A DNA stretch of 64,000 bases from contig CANLWK010000008.1 in assembly GCA_947494805.1 (NCBI GenBank), positions 37,309 to 101,308 on the forward strand. The letters run 5' to 3'. Positions within the stretch are counted from its first letter, which is position 1. Each line of letters begins with the position of its first letter. This document shows positions 37,768-46,063 of this stretch, in pieces. The DNA comes from an uncultured Croceitalea sp. GTDB lineage: Bacteria; Bacteroidota; Bacteroidia; Flavobacteriales; Flavobacteriaceae. Below the pieces are notes generated by a model that was not told where the DNA came from, made no database searches, and saw only the letters and a list, made by a program, of their open reading frames with translations. Both the position numbers and the translations under genes were made by a program.

Positions 37768-38427
37768 TTAGGCAAAGTTCTCTTTGTACAAGAATTTGCC
37801 AAAGTCTATTAGGCTATCCAAAGGGGTGTTATCAAAAACATCAAAAATGGTGGTAACCGATTTTTCAATGGCCAGATCGGTTTTTTCGAATCCGGCTGAC
37901 GAGTCGTCCATCCAAAATTTCAAAAGAAACAAAAACTGCAACCAAGCTCCCTCAGAAAAAATTCTGGGGCTTTGTTTCGTAATTTTTAGGGTTTTGTCAG
38001 CGTTGGCCTCTTCAATCAACTCGGTGGCAAATTCTTTGACATGGGTACGCAATTCTTTCAACTCTGCCATTTTATCCAGCATCTTTCGGTTTCCATCCAA
38101 GGTGAACAGCACATAACTGCGATTCAAGGTCAACAACTCAAACATGGTATAGAAATAGGTCAGCATTTTGTCTTTGTTGCTGAAACCATCATATTCTTTG
38201 TTCTTGTGCAATAAGCCTACAGTATTAATGTGAAACTTGTTCCAAATCGCTTTTTGCAATGCCTCGAAAGAGCCAAAAAATCGATAGAACTCCTCTTCTT
38301 TGATTTTTTGGTCTTTACAAAATTTGTATACGGATCTAGGATGTATTTCATGTTCAAGTACTGCATCCATATATAGCCCTATAATTTTGTCATCTGTAAT
38401 TTTTGAAGTACTCGTTTTTGTAGCCAT
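37768..38427 (-). CDS. TetR-like regulator
   Basis: 219 aa from the ATG at 38427 (MATKTSTSKITDDKIIGLYM); the longer reading from 38523 would run through the terminator-like hairpin and is rejected. An N-terminal helix-turn-helix (HPRSVYKFCKDQKIKEEEFYRFFGS) fits TetR/AcrR, followed by a helical ligand domain. The pairing with an ABC1 kinase suggests control of that gene. The helix-turn-helix is divergent (TetR normally has a T-G-Y pattern), so DNA binding is likely but not certain. Confidence 0.82.
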   Translation of the reverse strand: MATKTSTSKITDDKIIGLYMDAVLEHEIHPRSVYKFCKDQKIKEEEFYRFFGSFEALQKAIWNKFHINTVGLLHKNKEYDGFSNKDKMLTYFYTMFELLTLNRSYVLFTLDGNRKMLDKMAELKELRTHVKEFATELIEEANADKTLKITKQSPRIFSEGAWLQFLFLLKFWMDDSSAGFEKTDLAIEKSVTTIFDVFDNTPLDSLIDFGKFLYKENFA

Positions 38428-38503
38428 TGCGATTATTGTTAAATGAATAACTAAATTATTGAAACATTTTGAAACTCCGAAATTGTTGGTCAGCATTAAA
38501 AAG

Positions 38504-38535
38504 GAAAACGCGCCTCTTAGCAAAAGCGCGTTTTC
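38504..38535 (-). terminator. Terminator-like hairpin in the leader of the tetR-like gene
   Basis: Perfect 10-bp stem (38504-38513 with 38526-38535) and 12-nt loop. On the minus strand it is followed by CTTTTT. It lies between a -7 element and the tetR-like start, so it could be an attenuator or the end of a short RNA. Confidence 0.65.
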
Positions 38536-38541
38536 AACAAC

Positions 38542-38586
38542 CTAACCAATAAATAAACAAACTTGTTGTAGAAATAACTTTTTCAT
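38542..38586 (-). CDS. Possible 14-aa leader peptide
   Basis: ATG at 38586 to TAG at 38542: MKKLFLQQVCLFIG. It lies 18 nt downstream of a TATATTTG -7 element and its stop is 7 nt before the 10-bp hairpin, the layout of a leader-peptide attenuator. It has no clear ribosome binding site, as is usual here. Translation is unproven; a non-coding structured RNA is the alternative. Confidence 0.35.
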   Translation of the reverse strand: MKKLFLQQVCLFIG

Positions 38587-38610
38587 AGCAATAGTTTACC
38601 ACAACCAGTA

Positions 38611-38618
38611 CAAATATA
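38611..38618 (-). promoter_or_regulatory. -7 element upstream of the tetR-like leader
   Basis: The minus strand reads TATATTTG (TAnnTTTG). Predicted transcription would start near 38604 and give a leader of about 180 nt before the tetR-like gene. Confidence 0.4.
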
Positions 38619-38800
38619 ACAACTGTTTAAACTTATATAAAATTAATTAAACAAAATATTTGTTAAAGTTTCAAGGGAAACTTCTTAATACTAAAAAATG
38701 TCAGTTTGTCACCTTATCGCAAATTGGTATCCTTATTGAAACGCTAAAACAAATAAGAATGAATATCCGCGAAAGCGGCAATAATGTAAACAAGAAATAT

Positions 38801-40690
38801 ATGGCTACAGGTAAAATCAATGTTTCAGTTGAAAACATCTTTCCTCTAATCAAAAAGTTTTTATATAGCGACCACGAGATTTTCTTGCGGGAGCTTATTT
38901 CAAATGCCACTGATGCTACGCTTAAATTAAAACATCTGACATCAATAGGTGAAGCCAAGGTTGAATATGGCAACCCTATGATCGAGATTAAGGTCGATAA
39001 GGATAATAAGAAAATTCATATTGTCGACCAAGGTATAGGTATGACCGAAGATGAGGTCAAAAAGTACATCAATGAAGTTGCATTCTCAGGTGCTGAAGAG
39101 TTTTTAGATAAGTATAAAGATGCCGGCAAAGATGCCGGTATCATCGGCCACTTTGGCCTAGGTTTTTATTCTGCTTTTATGGTTGCAGAGAAAGTAGAAA
39201 TCATTACCAAAAGTTTTAAAAATGAGCCTGCGGTGCATTGGAGCTGTGACGGTTCGCCTGAATTTGAACTAAAGCAAGCCAAAAAAGAAGAGCGTGGCAC
39301 CGAAATCATTCTACATGTGGCCGAAGATTCTACCGAGTTCTTAGAGGATGCGCGAATTCGTGAACTGTTGACCAAATATAACAAGTTCATGCCCATACCA
39401 ATTAAATTTGGCACAAAGACTGAAACATTGCCGAAACCGGAAGGGGCCAAAGAAGAGGATCCGGCACCAACTCAAGAGGTAGATGATATTATTAACAATC
39501 CGAATCCAGCTTGGACCAAGAAACCAACAGATTTAAAAGAAGAGGATTATAAGGGTTTTTACAGAGAACTGTATCCTATGCAGTTTGAAGAGCCTTTGTT
39601 CAACATTCATTTAAATGTTGATTACCCATTTAACTTGACCGGCATATTATACTTCCCCAAGTTAACCAATGATCTCAACGTTCAAAAAGATAGAATTCAG
39701 TTGTATCAGAACCAAGTATTTGTCACTGATAATGTTGAAGGTATCGTACCAGAATTTTTGACCATGCTTCGTGGCGTCATCGATTCACCAGATATTCCAT
39801 TGAACGTTTCGCGTTCTTATCTGCAAGCAGATGGTGCGGTAAAGAAGATTTCTTCGTACATCACCAAAAAAGTTGCGGACAAGTTGAACTCATTGTTCAA
39901 AAACAATAGAGAAGATTTTGAACAAAAATGGAACGACATTAAAGTTGTCATTGAATATGGCATGTTATCTGAGGACAAATTCTTTGAAAAAGCAGAAAAA
40001 TTTGCATTATACCCTACGGTTGATGGTACGTACTTCACCTTTGAAGAGTTAAAAGAAAAGCTAAAGGATTCTCAGACGGACAAAGACGATAAGCTTGTTG
40101 TACTGTATGCATCTGACAAAGAGTCACAGCATAGCTATATCGAAGGGGCAAAAGCAAAGGGCTACGAGGTATTGTTACTTGACTCACCGATTGTTCCGCA
40201 TTTAATGCAAAAATTAGAGACTTCAAATGAAAAGGTTTCCTTTGCGAGGGTAGATGCGGATCATATTGACAATCTTATCAAGAAAGAAGATACCGCCATT
40301 TCTAAATTATCAGATGAAGAAAAAGACCGTCTGAAGGTAGATATTGAAAAAGTTGTAGGTGAACAGAGTGGTTATACAGTTCAATTAGAAGCTATGGATA
40401 GCAGTTCTCAGCCATTTATTATTACCGAACCCGAGTTCATGCGCCGTATGAAAGATATGCAACGGACCGGCGGTGGGGGTATGTTCGGTATGGGCAACAT
40501 GCCAGATATGTTCAATCTCATTGTGAATACCAATCACGAGTTGGTAGGTGATATATTAAATACCAAAACGGCTAAAAAACGAGAGCGATTGATCAATCAA
40601 TCATTAGATTTGGCGCGTTTGTCAAAAGGTCTCTTAAAAGGTGAAGAATTGACCAATTTCATCAATCGTAGTTATGAAATGATCAAATAG
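38801..40690 (+). CDS. htpG: Molecular chaperone HtpG (Hsp90)
   Basis: 629 aa from the ATG at 38801 (MATGKINVSVENIFPLIKKF); the longer frame from 38660 is not family-like. The GHKL ATPase site is visible: LYSDHEIFLRELISNATDA, VDQGIGMTEDEV and GHFGLGFYSAFM. The middle domain has NVQKDRIQLYQNQVFV and the C-terminal domain ends with the dimerisation region. Bacteroidota HtpG carry an insertion like PEGAKEEDPAPT (about 210-225). Followed by a strong terminator. Confidence 0.96.
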   Translation: MATGKINVSVENIFPLIKKFLYSDHEIFLRELISNATDATLKLKHLTSIGEAKVEYGNPMIEIKVDKDNKKIHIVDQGIGMTEDEVKKYINEVAFSGAEEFLDKYKDAGKDAGIIGHFGLGFYSAFMVAEKVEIITKSFKNEPAVHWSCDGSPEFELKQAKKEERGTEIILHVAEDSTEFLEDARIRELLTKYNKFMPIPIKFGTKTETLPKPEGAKEEDPAPTQEVDDIINNPNPAWTKKPTDLKEEDYKGFYRELYPMQFEEPLFNIHLNVDYPFNLTGILYFPKLTNDLNVQKDRIQLYQNQVFVTDNVEGIVPEFLTMLRGVIDSPDIPLNVSRSYLQADGAVKKISSYITKKVADKLNSLFKNNREDFEQKWNDIKVVIEYGMLSEDKFFEKAEKFALYPTVDGTYFTFEELKEKLKDSQTDKDDKLVVLYASDKESQHSYIEGAKAKGYEVLLLDSPIVPHLMQKLETSNEKVSFARVDADHIDNLIKKEDTAISKLSDEEKDRLKVDIEKVVGEQSGYTVQLEAMDSSSQPFIITEPEFMRRMKDMQRTGGGGMFGMGNMPDMFNLIVNTNHELVGDILNTKTAKKRERLINQSLDLARLSKGLLKGEELTNFINRSYEMIK

Positions 40691-40725
40691 GCCTTCAATT
40701 CCCAAAGGGAATTTATTATATGCCA

Positions 40726-40769
40726 AAACCGTCTATCCAATGAAGAAAATTGGGTAGACGGTTTTTTTC
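40726..40769 (+). terminator. Terminator of htpG
   Basis: 16-bp stem with one G-U pair (40726-40741 with 40749-40764), 7-nt loop, then a T run. A smaller hairpin at 40697-40713 precedes it. Confidence 0.92.
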
Positions 40770-40808
40770 TGCAAAAGCTTTATCTTGAGGCACAAACCAA
40801 AACCAACC

Positions 40809-42146
40809 ATGAAAAATAATTACGACAGTTCTTCATTCAAGAAACTGCTCGACAAATTACAACAAGAAAGTTGGCAACTCGAGCTCATTATTTCAGGTTT
40901 TGCCATCTATGGCTTATGGCAGTCCATCGAGACTTTAGAAATAGAGTATATCAAGGCAGTCAAGTATGACGAAAGTCTCTATGAATATATTCTTGGTCCT
41001 ACATTGAACGGAGTTTCAGTACTGATTGTGGTGCTGCTGATTCATGTTATTTTAAGAGGGTTATGGATAGGTACCTTAGGTCTACGTTACATTTCAGGTG
41101 AAATTGAATATGAAGAATTAGGTTATACCGATAAGTTTAACTCCTATCTCAGAACTAAGGTAGGTACTTTTGACAGATACATTTCGCGCTTAGAGAACAT
41201 TTGCAGTACCATGTTTGCCTTGGCCTTTTTAATGGTTTTCTACCTGCTTTCTTACTTTCTCATTACTGGAGTGTTCTTGCTCATTAGATATCTTATTGCC
41301 CAACAAGATTGGTTTTCAGATACCACAGCGAACATCATATTATTGGTCTTTGCAATACCCTATCTGCTCTGCATATTTTTAGTATTCATTGATTTTATCA
41401 GCCTAGGTTTTTTAAAGAAGAACCGATGGACGACGAAAATCTATTTTCCCATTTACAGACTTTTTGGTTTTATCACGTTGTCTTTCTTATACAGACCGTT
41501 GGTCTATAATTTTCTAGACCAAAAAAAGGCACGTTGGGTGGCACAGTTTATCACCCCCGTCTATTTTATCTTGGGCCTCGTTTTCGCCAGCTATGGCAAA
41601 CTCAATTCAAACTATCAAGTTCACAACCAAGCCACGTCCAGTATTTATACGAACAGGCTAAACTATGATGACGAGTTGATAGAAAAAAAAGACATGGTAC
41701 AATTTGTATCCATACCCTCAAAAGTCATTGACAAGCCCTACATGCGCGTGTTCGTTGGATTCAATGATTTCATCGAAAATGCTATCATTGCCCATGACAG
41801 TGTTCTTGCACCAACCAATGACAAACGAGGCTATTTATTTCAATTGGAGAAATTAGCGAATTCAAGAGGCAATGCGGTTCAACCCAAGGCAGCAATGATT
41901 GCCAACCAAAAAAGGTATCTCAACGCGTTGAATGAACTCTACCACATAAAAATAGATACTACGGTCTTTTTAACAGACTTTGTCTTTACCTCAACAAAGA
42001 AAAAACGATTTGGATTCGAAACCTATCTTGATTTAAAAGGATTGGAAAATGGGAAACATCTATTACGGTATATAGGCCCAGACCCAAGGGAAAATAAAAT
42101 GAAAGACACCCTAATAACCATACCTTTTTGGTATTTTAATGACTAA
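40809..42146 (+). CDS. Multi-pass membrane protein of unknown family (paralogue 1)
   Basis: 445 aa from the ATG at 40809, matching the start of its paralogue. About six membrane helices lie in residues 20-290: LELIISGFAIYGLW, a helix around LIVVLLIHVIL, a long pair near 140-165, FAIPYLLCIFLVFIDF, FPIYRLFGFITLSFLYRP and one near 265. A soluble C-terminal part of about 160 aa ends PFWYFND. I recognise no domain. The next gene is a clear tandem duplicate, starting 11 nt downstream. Confidence 0.85.
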   Translation: MKNNYDSSSFKKLLDKLQQESWQLELIISGFAIYGLWQSIETLEIEYIKAVKYDESLYEYILGPTLNGVSVLIVVLLIHVILRGLWIGTLGLRYISGEIEYEELGYTDKFNSYLRTKVGTFDRYISRLENICSTMFALAFLMVFYLLSYFLITGVFLLIRYLIAQQDWFSDTTANIILLVFAIPYLLCIFLVFIDFISLGFLKKNRWTTKIYFPIYRLFGFITLSFLYRPLVYNFLDQKKARWVAQFITPVYFILGLVFASYGKLNSNYQVHNQATSSIYTNRLNYDDELIEKKDMVQFVSIPSKVIDKPYMRVFVGFNDFIENAIIAHDSVLAPTNDKRGYLFQLEKLANSRGNAVQPKAAMIANQKRYLNALNELYHIKIDTTVFLTDFVFTSTKKKRFGFETYLDLKGLENGKHLLRYIGPDPRENKMKDTLITIPFWYFND

Positions 42147-42157
42147 TTAGGCAAACG

Positions 42158-43495
42158 ATGCAGAACGATTACAAAAGTCCCGCCTTTAAAAAGCTTCTTG
42201 ACTCGTTACAACAACAAAGTTGGGAACTGGAACTCATCATTTCAGGTTTCGCCATTTTCGGATTGTTCACGGCTTACGAACCTCTTAAGATAGGAATGGT
42301 CAATGCCGAAAACAATGAACAGGCATACAGTATGGTAGTACATTTGATACTATTGCTGTCCTGTTCTATATTACTGTTCAACCTACTGCTACATGTTGTT
42401 CTACGAGGTCTTTGGATCGGAGCCTTGGGTCTACGATACGTATCTGGCGATATTGAGTTTGACAAGCTGAAATACAGTGATAAGTTCAAAAACTACCTAA
42501 GTAAAAGGATTGTATCATTTGATCGTTATATCGGTAATTTAGAAAACTATTGCAGTATTCTTTTTGCCGTGTCTTTCTTGCTGATTTTTTACGTGTTGAC
42601 AATGACCACGGTCATTCTCTCTATTGTTGTCGTAGCCAATTTCATAATTGAAAATGAGGCTCTTCCAGAATGGATAAGTACTGGTGTTGGAGCAACATTG
42701 ATTGTCTTTATCAGTATTGGTATGATCTTGACCTTTATTGACTTTATAACACAAGGGCTTTTAAAACGTAATAAATGGGTATCAAAGGTGTACTTTCCCA
42801 TTTATTGGGTGTTCAGCTTTTTGACACTTTCATTTTTATACCGCCCTTTGGTCTACAATTTTTTGGACAATAAGTTCGGTAAGCGCCTCATTCTGTGGCT
42901 AACTCCTATTTATATTGTCATTTTGATGATTACATCATTGGAGTATCGCAATTCAAACTATTTAGAACGAAGACAGCACTCATCGCAAATATTTGCCAAT
43001 AAAGAGAATTATTTTGATATGTTGGTCAAAGACAGTGATTTTCCAGGTGAGGCAGCGATTCCATCTAAGGTTATCAACACCAATTATCTACAGGTTTTTA
43101 TACCGTTTTCAGAAAGTATAGAACGTCGCATTTTTGATTTTAAAGAATCACTAAGGCCCCAAGAGGATAGAAGAGGATTGACTTCAGGAATTCAGTTTAG
43201 TACCAGTTGGAGTGATAAGATTACAAGCCAACGACAAAAGGACAGTATTCGCAAACTCTACCTCAAGACATTCAATGATATGTACTCAGTGACTATTGAC
43301 AGCACACAGTTCGAAAGTGATTTCATCATTACCACCGGAATAAAGGATGTCTTGGGTTTTGAAACCTACATTGGCATCAAAGATCTTACGGAAGGGAAAC
43401 ACCTGCTAAGACTAAAAACAAAACGGAAAAAGAAAGATTCCACAATTATTTTGACACGTGAGGTTATTCCTTTTTGGTACTTTAAAGAACAATAG
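42158..43495 (+). CDS. Multi-pass membrane protein of unknown family (paralogue 2)
   Basis: 445 aa, the same length as its upstream paralogue and alignable throughout: SWELELIISGFAIFGLF against SWQLELIISGFAIYGLW, LRGLWIGALGLRYVSGDIE against LRGLWIGTLGLRYISGEIE, FLTLSFLYRPLVYNFLD, and the terminal PFWYF. Conserved residues cluster in the first membrane segment, the loop before helix 3 and the segment with FLYRPLVYNFLD. The next gene begins on the base after its stop codon. Confidence 0.85.
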   Translation: MQNDYKSPAFKKLLDSLQQQSWELELIISGFAIFGLFTAYEPLKIGMVNAENNEQAYSMVVHLILLLSCSILLFNLLLHVVLRGLWIGALGLRYVSGDIEFDKLKYSDKFKNYLSKRIVSFDRYIGNLENYCSILFAVSFLLIFYVLTMTTVILSIVVVANFIIENEALPEWISTGVGATLIVFISIGMILTFIDFITQGLLKRNKWVSKVYFPIYWVFSFLTLSFLYRPLVYNFLDNKFGKRLILWLTPIYIVILMITSLEYRNSNYLERRQHSSQIFANKENYFDMLVKDSDFPGEAAIPSKVINTNYLQVFIPFSESIERRIFDFKESLRPQEDRRGLTSGIQFSTSWSDKITSQRQKDSIRKLYLKTFNDMYSVTIDSTQFESDFIITTGIKDVLGFETYIGIKDLTEGKHLLRLKTKRKKKDSTIILTREVIPFWYFKEQ

Positions 43496-43855
43496 ATGAA
43501 TTATCCTTGGCACTTATATGTGATGGCAGGCATGTACATTTTTGCAGGGCTAATGCACTTTGTCAAACCAAAGGCCTATCTCCGCATAATGCCTCGATAT
43601 CTTCCCGACCACAAGGCACTCGTTTTTTGGAGTGGTGTTGCCGAAGTTGTATTGGGTATTGGCCTGTGTTTTTCAGCTACCAAAGCTATTGCCATATGGG
43701 CAATTATAGGTATGCTCATTGTATTTTTGACTGTTCACTTTTACATGCTCTCAAGCGAAAAGGCCAGTGCAGGAGTGCCCAGGTGGATTTTAATCCTTAG
43801 AATACCGCTACAGTTCGGGTTGATGTATTGCGCATACTGGTACCTGCAGTTTTAA
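43496..43855 (+). CDS. DoxX-like small membrane protein
   Basis: 119 aa with four membrane helices. The N-terminal pattern YVMAGMYIFAGLMHFVKPKAYLRIMP and the following PDHKALVFWSGVAEVVLGIGL fit the DoxX-like group. It starts immediately after the paralogue 2 stop, so all three genes form one transcript. It overlaps the convergent small gene by 4 nt. Confidence 0.86.
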   Translation: MNYPWHLYVMAGMYIFAGLMHFVKPKAYLRIMPRYLPDHKALVFWSGVAEVVLGIGLCFSATKAIAIWAIIGMLIVFLTVHFYMLSSEKASAGVPRWILILRIPLQFGLMYCAYWYLQF

Positions 43856-44250
43856 GCAAACCTTCTATCAAAATGTTTTTTCAGCAAAAACATCTGTAGA
43901 CATACCATTAAACCAGTTATTACAATACTAGAGACAAGGGCCTTTGAAACTTTGAAATTTAGAGCATACTTAGACAACCAAGTATTGAAATCATTGAATC
44001 CAGAAAGGTATTCTGTGGTAATTGGGTTACTACCACTCAAATTAAAGGTGAAATAGACACATAGTGCCACTGCAGCGGCGGTTATAAGCCAAGCCCTTTG
44101 AGAGAACAGTGGTTTCACTATAGTCTTGTTTTTCTCAATAGCAGCAATACTCAACATTATTTTTTTAGTAAAATCAGCTGATGGAGCGGTCAACTCATCA
44201 TGTTCCATCAATGTATCGATAATACTTTCCAACTTCTTTTGATCATCCAT
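43852..44250 (-). CDS. Probable anti-sigma-like membrane protein
   Basis: 132 aa. A cytoplasmic N-terminal part (DDQKKLESIIDTLMEHDELTAPSADFTKKIM) is followed by two hydrophobic segments, about 46-66 and 98-121. It starts inside the end of an ECF sigma gene (8-nt overlap), the usual place for an anti-sigma factor or its membrane partner, but no standard zinc-finger or RskA domain is seen. Role inferred from position. Confidence 0.75.
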   Translation of the reverse strand: MDDQKKLESIIDTLMEHDELTAPSADFTKKIMLSIAAIEKNKTIVKPLFSQRAWLITAAAVALCVYFTFNLSGSNPITTEYLSGFNDFNTWLSKYALNFKVSKALVSSIVITGLMVCLQMFLLKKHFDRRFA

Positions 44251-44821
44251 AATTTCCTATGATTTCTGCGTTCAATTGTTCTTTTAAAATTACGGCCAAA
44301 CGTTTTCTGGCCCTAAACAAACCTACTTTGACATTATTCTCGGTAAGGCTGAGTATTTCGCTTAGCTCGTTCAAGTTCTTTTCCTCAAAATAAAAAAATG
44401 AAATCAAGGCAGCATCCTTGGCCGATAACTGTGCCACACATTTTTTAACAAGCATTGATTTCTCCTCTGTAATGAGTTGTTCCAAAGCATTGTTCATTTG
44501 GGTTATCTCAAAACCATCTATTTCATCCATTGAAACATTGTACATTTCTTTCTTGTTCTTTTTTATACGATCAAGACAGGTGTTATAAGCAATACGATAT
44601 ATCCATGTCGAGAGTTTTGAATCTCTTTTAAAATTGTTGAGTGATTTGTAAACCTTTACAAAGGTGTCTTGAGCTACTTCTTCTGCCTCTTCAGTGTTCT
44701 TTAGCATACGCAGTCCAACGGTAAAGACAATATTCTTATACTCCTCAACAAGTTTTGAAAACTCTTGGGCGTTGCCATTTAAAATGGCATCAATATCGGG
44801 TTGGTTGCGATTTGATTTCAT
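44243..44821 (-). CDS. ECF RNA polymerase sigma factor
   Basis: 192 aa. Region 2: EAEEVAQDTFVKVYKSLNNF and KLSTWIYRIAYNTCLDRIKK; region 4: FYFEEKNLNELSEILSLTEN followed by VKVGLFRARKRL. It overlaps the following gene (possible anti-sigma) by 8 nt and is divergent from a small membrane protein gene that could be a target. Confidence 0.93.
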   Translation of the reverse strand: MKSNRNQPDIDAILNGNAQEFSKLVEEYKNIVFTVGLRMLKNTEEAEEVAQDTFVKVYKSLNNFKRDSKLSTWIYRIAYNTCLDRIKKNKKEMYNVSMDEIDGFEITQMNNALEQLITEEKSMLVKKCVAQLSAKDAALISFFYFEEKNLNELSEILSLTENNVKVGLFRARKRLAVILKEQLNAEIIGNYG

Positions 44822-44955
44822 TAAATCATAAGACGATAATAATGTAATTGAGGTTACATAAAGTTAAAAAAACTTTGTAAGGGTGTAACCCAAGATGGCA
44901 GACCATCGTCAAAAGGGGCAAATGAGTTTATTAATCAATTAAAAAACGACAAATT

Positions 44956-45309
44956 ATGGCAGCAGCAATTCTTATACCAATAAGCTTTTTTCTAACGGTC
45001 TTTGCAATATTGTATTTATTCTTTTCTACAAGAAACAGAGAGCGATTGGCTCTTATAGAAAAAGGGGCAGATGCAAATATCTTTGTGAGGACCAAAGACT
45101 CAGGCGGTATCGCATCATGGAAAATCTTTCTAATCAATTTTGCCATTTTACTTATTGGCGTTGGTATGGCAATTTTTATAGCGGCTATGCTTGTAGAGGT
45201 TTTGGGCGTTTATGAAGGAGTTGCCTACCCCGGCACCATAATAACCATGGCAGGTGTCGGCCTCTTGGTAGGGTTCTCAATCACCAAAAAGTTTGAAAAA
45301 TCAGAATAA
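44956..45309 (+). CDS. DUF6249-like small membrane protein
   Basis: 117 aa with three membrane helices (about 5-22, 53-77, 88-106). The segment STRNRERLALIEKGADANIF between helix 1 and 2 fits the DUF6249 pattern found in flavobacteria. Divergent from the ECF sigma gene with a 134-bp gap, so it may belong to the sigma regulon. Confidence 0.8.
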   Translation: MAAAILIPISFFLTVFAILYLFFSTRNRERLALIEKGADANIFVRTKDSGGIASWKIFLINFAILLIGVGMAIFIAAMLVEVLGVYEGVAYPGTIITMAGVGLLVGFSITKKFEKSE

Positions 45310-45334
45310 CCTACAACCTACCAATATTGAAAAG

Positions 45335-45362
45335 CCATCGTTTTACACGATGGTTTTTTTTA
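45335..45362 (+). terminator. Terminator of the small membrane protein gene
   Basis: 7-bp stem (45335-45341 with 45347-45353) and 5-nt loop followed by eight or more Ts. Confidence 0.85.
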
Positions 45363-45372
45363 TCTTCAAAAC

Positions 45373-46005
45373 ATGAAAATCATCGCAACGAATATTGGAC
45401 CAGCCACTAAAGTGGAATGGAACGGAAAAACCATCGAAACGGGCATCTTCAAGTACCCTACCGAAGCACCCATTTATCTTGAAAAAGAAGATGTTGCCAG
45501 CGATACCGTTATTGACAGAAAACACCACGGAGGGGAGTTTAAGGCTTGCTACCTGTTTTCTTCAGACCAGTATCCTTTTTGGAAAGCAAAATATCCACAT
45601 TTAGAGTGGAACTGGGGTATGTTTGGTGAAAATTTGACCGTTGAAGGTTTAGATGAGGCGAATATGCGAATAGGGAACGTCTACAAAGTTGGTTCTGCAC
45701 TCGTTCAAATAAGTCAGCCTCGAGAACCCTGTTTCAAACTCGGTATTCGGTTTGGTACGCAAAACATTCTGAAAGAATTTATAGATCATGAGTACTCGGG
45801 CACATATGTCAAAATTATTGAAAAAGGCAAGGTTGAGGTTGGTGATACACTAACATTGGTAAAAGAATCTGACAATTCGTTGAGCGTCAAGCAGTATTAC
45901 AAGTTGTTGTTCGCCAAAGAAAAAGATATGGATACGGTAAGATTGGCATTGGGCAATGAGGCATTACCCCTATATAAAAGGCAACGCTTACAGAAATATC
46001 TGTAG
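45373..46005 (+). CDS. MOSC domain protein (YiiM-like)
   Basis: 210 aa. The MOSC domain spans about 35-165, with the conserved cysteine C120 in QPREPCFKLG that ligates molybdenum cofactor or sulfur, and DRKHHGGEFKACYLFSSDQY, FGENLTVEG and the C-terminal YiiM-type helical tail. Such proteins detoxify N-hydroxylated bases or transfer sulfur. It begins right after a terminator, so it has its own promoter; TATCTTCA near 45360 is one or two mismatches from TAnnTTTG. Confidence 0.92.
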   Translation: MKIIATNIGPATKVEWNGKTIETGIFKYPTEAPIYLEKEDVASDTVIDRKHHGGEFKACYLFSSDQYPFWKAKYPHLEWNWGMFGENLTVEGLDEANMRIGNVYKVGSALVQISQPREPCFKLGIRFGTQNILKEFIDHEYSGTYVKIIEKGKVEVGDTLTLVKESDNSLSVKQYYKLLFAKEKDMDTVRLALGNEALPLYKRQRLQKYL

Positions 46006-46033
46006 TAAAAAGCCCCAGTATAAATACTGGGGC
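46006..46033 (-). terminator. Terminator of the small secreted protein gene (possibly bidirectional)
   Basis: 9-bp perfect stem (46012-46020 with 46025-46033), 4-nt loop. On the minus strand a T run follows, fitting the gene ending at 46064; the MOSC gene ends 6 nt away on the plus side. Confidence 0.8.
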
Positions 46034-46063
46034 CTTACCTGAATTAATTAACTATAAACTGAA

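Larger units (their letters stand above)
38428..38800. other. 373-bp intergenic region between the tetR-like gene and htpG
   Basis: Contains the leader elements of the tetR-like gene on the minus strand (-7 element, short ORF, hairpin), then on the plus side an inverted repeat AAGTTTC-4nt-GAAACTT at 38666-38683 and a CCGC-GAAA-GCGG hairpin at 38767-38778, 22 nt before htpG. Confidence 0.65.

Noticed and set aside
37768-38523. Longer start for the tetR-like gene at 38523
   Set aside because: It would translate through the 10-bp hairpin and adds a non-family hydrophobic extension; ATG at 38427 fits better.
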